From Bacillota bacterium (lineage in GTDB: Bacteria > Bacillota > Clostridia > Lachnospirales > Lachnospiraceae): a stretch of DNA of 14,009 bases. The notes beneath the pieces are model-generated. The model was not told the origin of the DNA. It was given only the letters and a program-made list of their open reading frames with translations, and did no database searches. The position numbers and the translations under genes are program-made. How positions within the stretch are numbered: position 1 is the stretch's first letter; each line of letters begins with the position of its first letter. The stretch is taken from the NCBI GenBank assembly GCA_023387635.1, contig JAEWHU010000308.1, forward strand, positions 1 through 14,009. The letters run 5' to 3'. Positions 12,740-14,009 of this stretch are shown here, one piece after another.

Positions 12740-13219
12740 ATGAGAGTAATTATTTATACAGATGGTTCAGCAAGAGGAAACCCAGATGGACCAGGAGGAT
12801 ATGGAACAGTTTTATCCTTTACAGATTCCACAGGAAAAGAGCATATAAGAGAATACTCCGGCGGATATAAGAAAACTACCAATAATCGAATGGAGTTAAT
12901 GGCGGCTATTATTGGCCTTGAGGCACTTACAAAACCATGTGAAGTTAGTCTGTATTCAGATTCCCAATATCTTGTTAAAGCATTTAATGAGCATTGGATC
13001 GATGGCTGGATAAAAAAAGGTTGGAAAAGAGGAAAGAATGAGCCAGTTAAGAATGTTGACTTATGGCAAAGATTGTTAAAAGCAAAGGCTATGCATAAGG
13101 TTGAATTCATATGGGTAAAAGGACATGCAGGACATCCAGGTAATGAAAGATGTGATGTTTTAGCAACTACAGCTGCAGATGGAGATAATTTATTAGATGA
13201 TGAAGTTGTACTAATGTAA
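12740..13219 (+). CDS. rnhA: Ribonuclease HI
   Basis: RNase HI cuts the RNA strand of RNA-DNA hybrids, removing primers and R-loops. The 159-residue length is typical. Catalytic residues are D8 (YTDGSARGNPDGPGGYG), E52 (NNRMEL), D74 (YSDSQYLV), H129 (VKGHAGHPGNERCD) and D139, corresponding to Asp10, Glu48, Asp70, His124 and Asp134 of the E. coli enzyme. The basic handle WIKKGWKRGKN is present. The ATG has GGGTG seven bases upstream. It is followed by mutS after only 12 bases, so the two are probably co-transcribed, joining two DNA-maintenance functions. A structured leader precedes it. Confidence 0.96.
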   Translation: MRVIIYTDGSARGNPDGPGGYGTVLSFTDSTGKEHIREYSGGYKKTTNNRMELMAAIIGLEALTKPCEVSLYSDSQYLVKAFNEHWIDGWIKKGWKRGKNEPVKNVDLWQRLLKAKAMHKVEFIWVKGHAGHPGNERCDVLATTAADGDNLLDDEVVLM

Positions 13220-13231
13220 ATGGAGGTAAAT

Positions 13232-14009
13232 ATGGCAGAATTAACACCAATGATGCAGCAATACATGGATATTAAAAATCAATACAAAGACTGCATATTA
13301 TTTTATAGACTTGGTGATTTTTATGAAATGTTTTTTGAAGATGCACTTACTTGCTCAAAAGAATTAGAGATTACCCTTACAGGAAAAAATTGTGGACTAG
13401 AAGAACGTGCCCCAATGTGTGGGATTCCATATCATGCTTGTGAAGGTTATTTAAATAAATTAATTAGTAAAGGTTATAAAGTAGCAATCTGTGAACAAGT
13501 AGAAGACCCAAAAGCTAGTAAAGGAATTGTACACCGTGAAGTTATACGAATTGTAACTCCAGGTACCAATCTTAATACCCAAGCTCTAGATGAAAGTAAA
13601 AATAATTACTTAATGGGAATTGTACATACAGTAAATGCCTACGGTATTGCTACTGTAGATATCTCAACAGGAGATTTTTATGTAACAGAAGTTGATAATG
13701 ATCGAAAATTAATAGATGAAATTAATAAATTTGCTCCTTCTGAGATTATCTGTAATAGTACATTCATGGTAAGCGGAGTGGATATAGAAGATTTAAAGAA
13801 TCGTCTACTTATATCCGTATCTGATTTAGAACCTTGGTATTTTGATGATGAATTATGTGTTAATGCATTAAAAGAGCATTTTAAAGTAGGTGACCTTGCA
13901 GGTCTTGGGTTAAAAGACTATACCATTGGTGTTATTGCAGCAGGGTCTGTGATGCAGTATTTGTATGAAACGCAAAAGAATTCACTCATTCACTTGACTA
14001 GGATAACTC
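13232..14009 (+). CDS. mutS: DNA mismatch repair protein MutS, N-terminal part (runs off window)
   Basis: 259 codons are visible and the frame is open at the right edge. The full protein should be about 850-900 residues. The visible part begins MAELTPMMQQYMDIK, followed by the mismatch-recognition domain I. F30-Y31-E32 in LGDFYEMFFED is the F-x-E motif that wedges into the mispair. Later pieces are MCGIPYHACEGYLNKLISKGYKVA (broken here as MCGIPYHA and YLNKLISKGYKVA), QVEDPKASKGIVHREVIR, VTPGT, and the start of domain II (YLMGIVHT, DISTGDFYV). This is the true mismatch-repair MutS1, unlike the membrane-anchored paralogue at 177-1844. TGGAGGTAA lies just before the ATG. The ATPase domain lies outside the window. 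Confidence 0.97.
   Translation, partial: MAELTPMMQQYMDIKNQYKDCILFYRLGDFYEMFFEDALTCSKELEITLTGKNCGLEERAPMCGIPYHACEGYLNKLISKGYKVAICEQVEDPKASKGIVHREVIRIVTPGTNLNTQALDESKNNYLMGIVHTVNAYGIATVDISTGDFYVTEVDNDRKLIDEINKFAPSEIICNSTFMVSGVDIEDLKNRLLISVSDLEPWYFDDELCVNALKEHFKVGDLAGLGLKDYTIGVIAAGSVMQYLYETQKNSLIHLTRIT

Noticed and set aside
12754..13266. 170-codon antisense open frame opposite rnhA
   Set aside because: rnhA is certain on the plus strand with all catalytic residues. The reverse translation is serine/proline-rich without any domain.

Overview
The window is AT-rich, has dense short-spaced operons and strong AGGAGG-type ribosome binding sites, and carries a T-box in front of serS. This points to a Firmicute of the class Clostridia, most likely Lachnospiraceae. 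From memory the gene content resembles Lachnoclostridium (Clostridium) phytofermentans relatives, but the sequence alone does not prove a species.

Layout. (1) 1-1965: a perfect consensus promoter drives a membrane-anchored MutS-family ATPase, which ends at a probably bidirectional terminator. (2) 2065-3802, minus strand: serS, preceded by a hairpin, a full T-box riboswitch and its promoter. (3) 3887-4277, plus strand: a promoter overlapped by a large dyad, a 55-codon YezD/DUF2292-family gene, a 21-bp-period direct repeat, a weak promoter and a strong terminator hairpin. (4) 4317-12406: an eight-gene operon encoding a nitrogenase-like two-component reductase and an ABC importer. (5) 12407-12739: a structured intergenic region with a promoter, a hairpin, interleaved inverted repeats and a second hairpin. 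(6) 12740-14009: rnhA followed by mutS, which runs off the right edge.

The centre of interest is region 4. It encodes a NifB-like radical SAM protein without the NifX domain, a separate NifX-like domain protein, a NifH-like Fe protein with both cluster cysteines, a NifK-like subunit and a NifD-like subunit. These are followed by a NitT/TauT/Ssu-type permease, ATPase and lipoprotein binding protein. The window has no nifE, nifN, nifV or nifA. The NifD-like subunit keeps the cofactor cysteine (C283, matching Cys275 of Azotobacter NifD) but shows no counterpart of His442. It also has an extra N-terminal C-x3-C-x2-C motif. This set fits a NifB-cofactor-dependent group IV-type reductase better than nitrogenase. 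The closest characterised model is methylthio-alkane reductase (MarBHDK), which releases sulfur from small organic thioethers. The Ssu-like importer and the YezD-family neighbour also point to sulfur scavenging. The substrate is an inference: the sequence shows the machinery but not what it reduces.

Expected working model: the lipoprotein, permease and ATPase import a small (perhaps organosulfur) compound. The NifB-like and NifX-like proteins make and carry an Fe-S-C cofactor. The NifH-like protein supplies ATP-driven electrons to the D/K-like heterotetramer, which reduces the compound. Control appears to act at the direct repeat and weak promoter, and at a possible attenuator just before the first operon gene.
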